Source: Xestospongia bergquistia
Lineage: Eukaryota; Porifera; Demospongiae; Haplosclerida; Petrosiidae
Direction: 5' to 3'
Assembly: GCA_963965975.1 (NCBI GenBank)
Contig: OZ014411.1
Location: 2,093,001 to 2,157,000, forward strand
DNA length: 64,000 bases
Part shown: piece after piece, positions 63,338-64,000 of the stretch
Position numbering within the stretch: the stretch's first letter is position 1
How the letters are laid out: every line of letters begins with the position of its first letter
Program-made: the position numbers and the translations under genes
Notes under the pieces: model-generated
The model's database searches: none
The model's input: the letters and a program-made list of their open reading frames with translations, nothing else
Told to the model about the DNA's origin: nothing

Positions 63338-63610
63338 TTGAAGGTGTGGCTGATGTTGTAATAAGAGGATTCCTACTTGAAGGTGTGGCTGATGTTGTTG
63401 CTGAATGCTATGAGAACTTACCTGTCATTGTTATAAGAAGCAGTATTGTGTTGTTTCCCTCTACCACTGTAGAAGGACCACTTGTAGACCAGGGGTGGAG
63501 GAACATATTTAAATTTGGGGGGCACAATAAGCATGTTGTAATTTTTTTGGGGGGGGGGGGGCACATGCTCCTGGTGGTACATAGGTTCCTCCACCACTGT
63601 AGACACTGCA
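63338..63610. repeat. Composite repeat region with G14 run
   Basis: A 39-bp-period direct repeat (TTGAAGGTGTGGCTGATGTT at 63338 and 63377) is followed by inverted GTGGAGGAAC (about 63494) and GTTCCTCCAC (about 63588) around a run of 14 G at 63548-63561. It looks like a small mobile-element remnant. Open frames here are low-complexity and not convincing. Confidence 0.5.
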
Positions 63611-63676
63611 TTTGGAAAGGTATAATAACCCTATATCATATTGCAGATTAGTAACTACTTTTACAACAATGTATAA

Positions 63677-63835
63677 GGACTGGAGAGCTTATTACACAAC
63701 TTAAGGATCAATTGGCTCAGTTGAGGATTTCCCAACAACAAGGAGGTGCTCATTATAATAGGGAGAGTAGCTCCACCTCTCATGATGACACATCTCCATA
63801 ATCTCAGTCCTCACAAGTTAGCCAATAATAAGCAC
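63677..63835 (+). pseudogene. Partial duplicate of exon 7 of the coiled-coil gene
   Basis: Matches 61768-61935 from the GGAGAACTTATTACACAA region through the splice donor (ACAAGTTAGCC) and on to the (AT)n tract. The first part of exon 7 and its acceptor are missing, and CCAGAA has become CCATAA, a stop in the exon frame. It lies beyond the poly-A signal, so it is probably not used. Confidence 0.85.
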
Positions 63836-63864
63836 ACTATTAATTTTACTATTAATGCATACAA

Positions 63865-63919
<55 letters not shown>

Positions 63920-63920
63920 C
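63865..63920. repeat. (AT)n(AC)n(AT)n microsatellite
   Basis: Compound dinucleotide tract following the duplicated exon, at the position equivalent to the (AT)n tract after exon 7. The final 80 bases (63921-64000) contain GC-rich sequence (CAGGGTTTCATTAGGGGGAG) resembling a repeat end. Nothing else seen. Confidence 0.8.
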
Positions 63921-64000
63921 AGGGTTTCATTAGGGGGAGTGGGAGGGGAGGCATTTGTCCCCCCTTGCCAGAGTGGTGTTATCCCATTTTGTCTAACAAA

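Noticed and set aside
63346..63651. 101-codon frame across the G14 run
   Set aside because: Built from direct repeats and homopolymer; reads as repeat sequence rather than a protein.

Overview
The window looks like nuclear DNA of an early-branching animal, most likely a demosponge of the Amphimedon type. The evidence is AT-rich sequence, short GT-AG introns, KRAB-less C2H2 zinc-finger genes in fast-evolving tandem copies, large beta-helix plus multi-pass membrane proteins of a kind expanded in sponges and cnidarians, LINE tails, and MITEs with clear target-site duplications. The species is an inference; nothing prokaryotic was seen.

Layout. Positions 1-1262 hold a zinc-finger scrap and a decayed LINE reverse transcriptase. 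Positions 2200-25200 are a cluster of C2H2 zinc-finger (ZNF) loci on both strands, built from a small set of modules: spacer, pyrimidine-rich leader, ZNF open frame, 3' flank. They sit in tandem, inverted and recombined arrangements. I count thirteen loci here (intact C, E, F, G, H and I; broken A, B and D, plus J and three fragments) and one more (K) at 43280. One 3,873-bp unit is repeated almost unchanged (C and E encode identical 477-residue proteins). A third unit has collapsed into a chimeric gene (F). Four loci share one old LINE insertion in their leader. A 31-32-bp palindromic satellite and an intron-bearing integrase remnant lie at 14.1-15.1 kb.

Positions 26159-47155 hold an intact beta-helix/multi-TM surface protein gene (26159-29893), two broken paralogues (30952-33016 and 37372-40425), an intact POT/SLC15-like transporter (34524-36080, minus strand) and a second transporter split by a 2.26-kb ZNF cassette flanked by about 320 bp of duplicated transporter sequence. 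The [receptor pseudogene + transporter] block is itself a segmental duplication.

Positions 47752-63000 are ordinary multi-exon host genes in a head-to-head pair 177 bp apart: an orphan 368-residue multi-pass membrane protein on the minus strand (11 exons) and a 467-residue coiled-coil protein on the plus strand (9 exons). I assembled both by hand from splice sites with matching phases. Introns carry an hAT-type MITE, a TA-flanked MITE and minisatellites. Positions 63300-64000 hold a partial duplicate of exon 7 of the coiled-coil gene and simple repeats.

The ZNF cluster, the receptor family and the transporters all evolve by local duplication and recombination. The two genes at the right end appear single copy and are the most conventional. 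No operon-like cooperation is implied.
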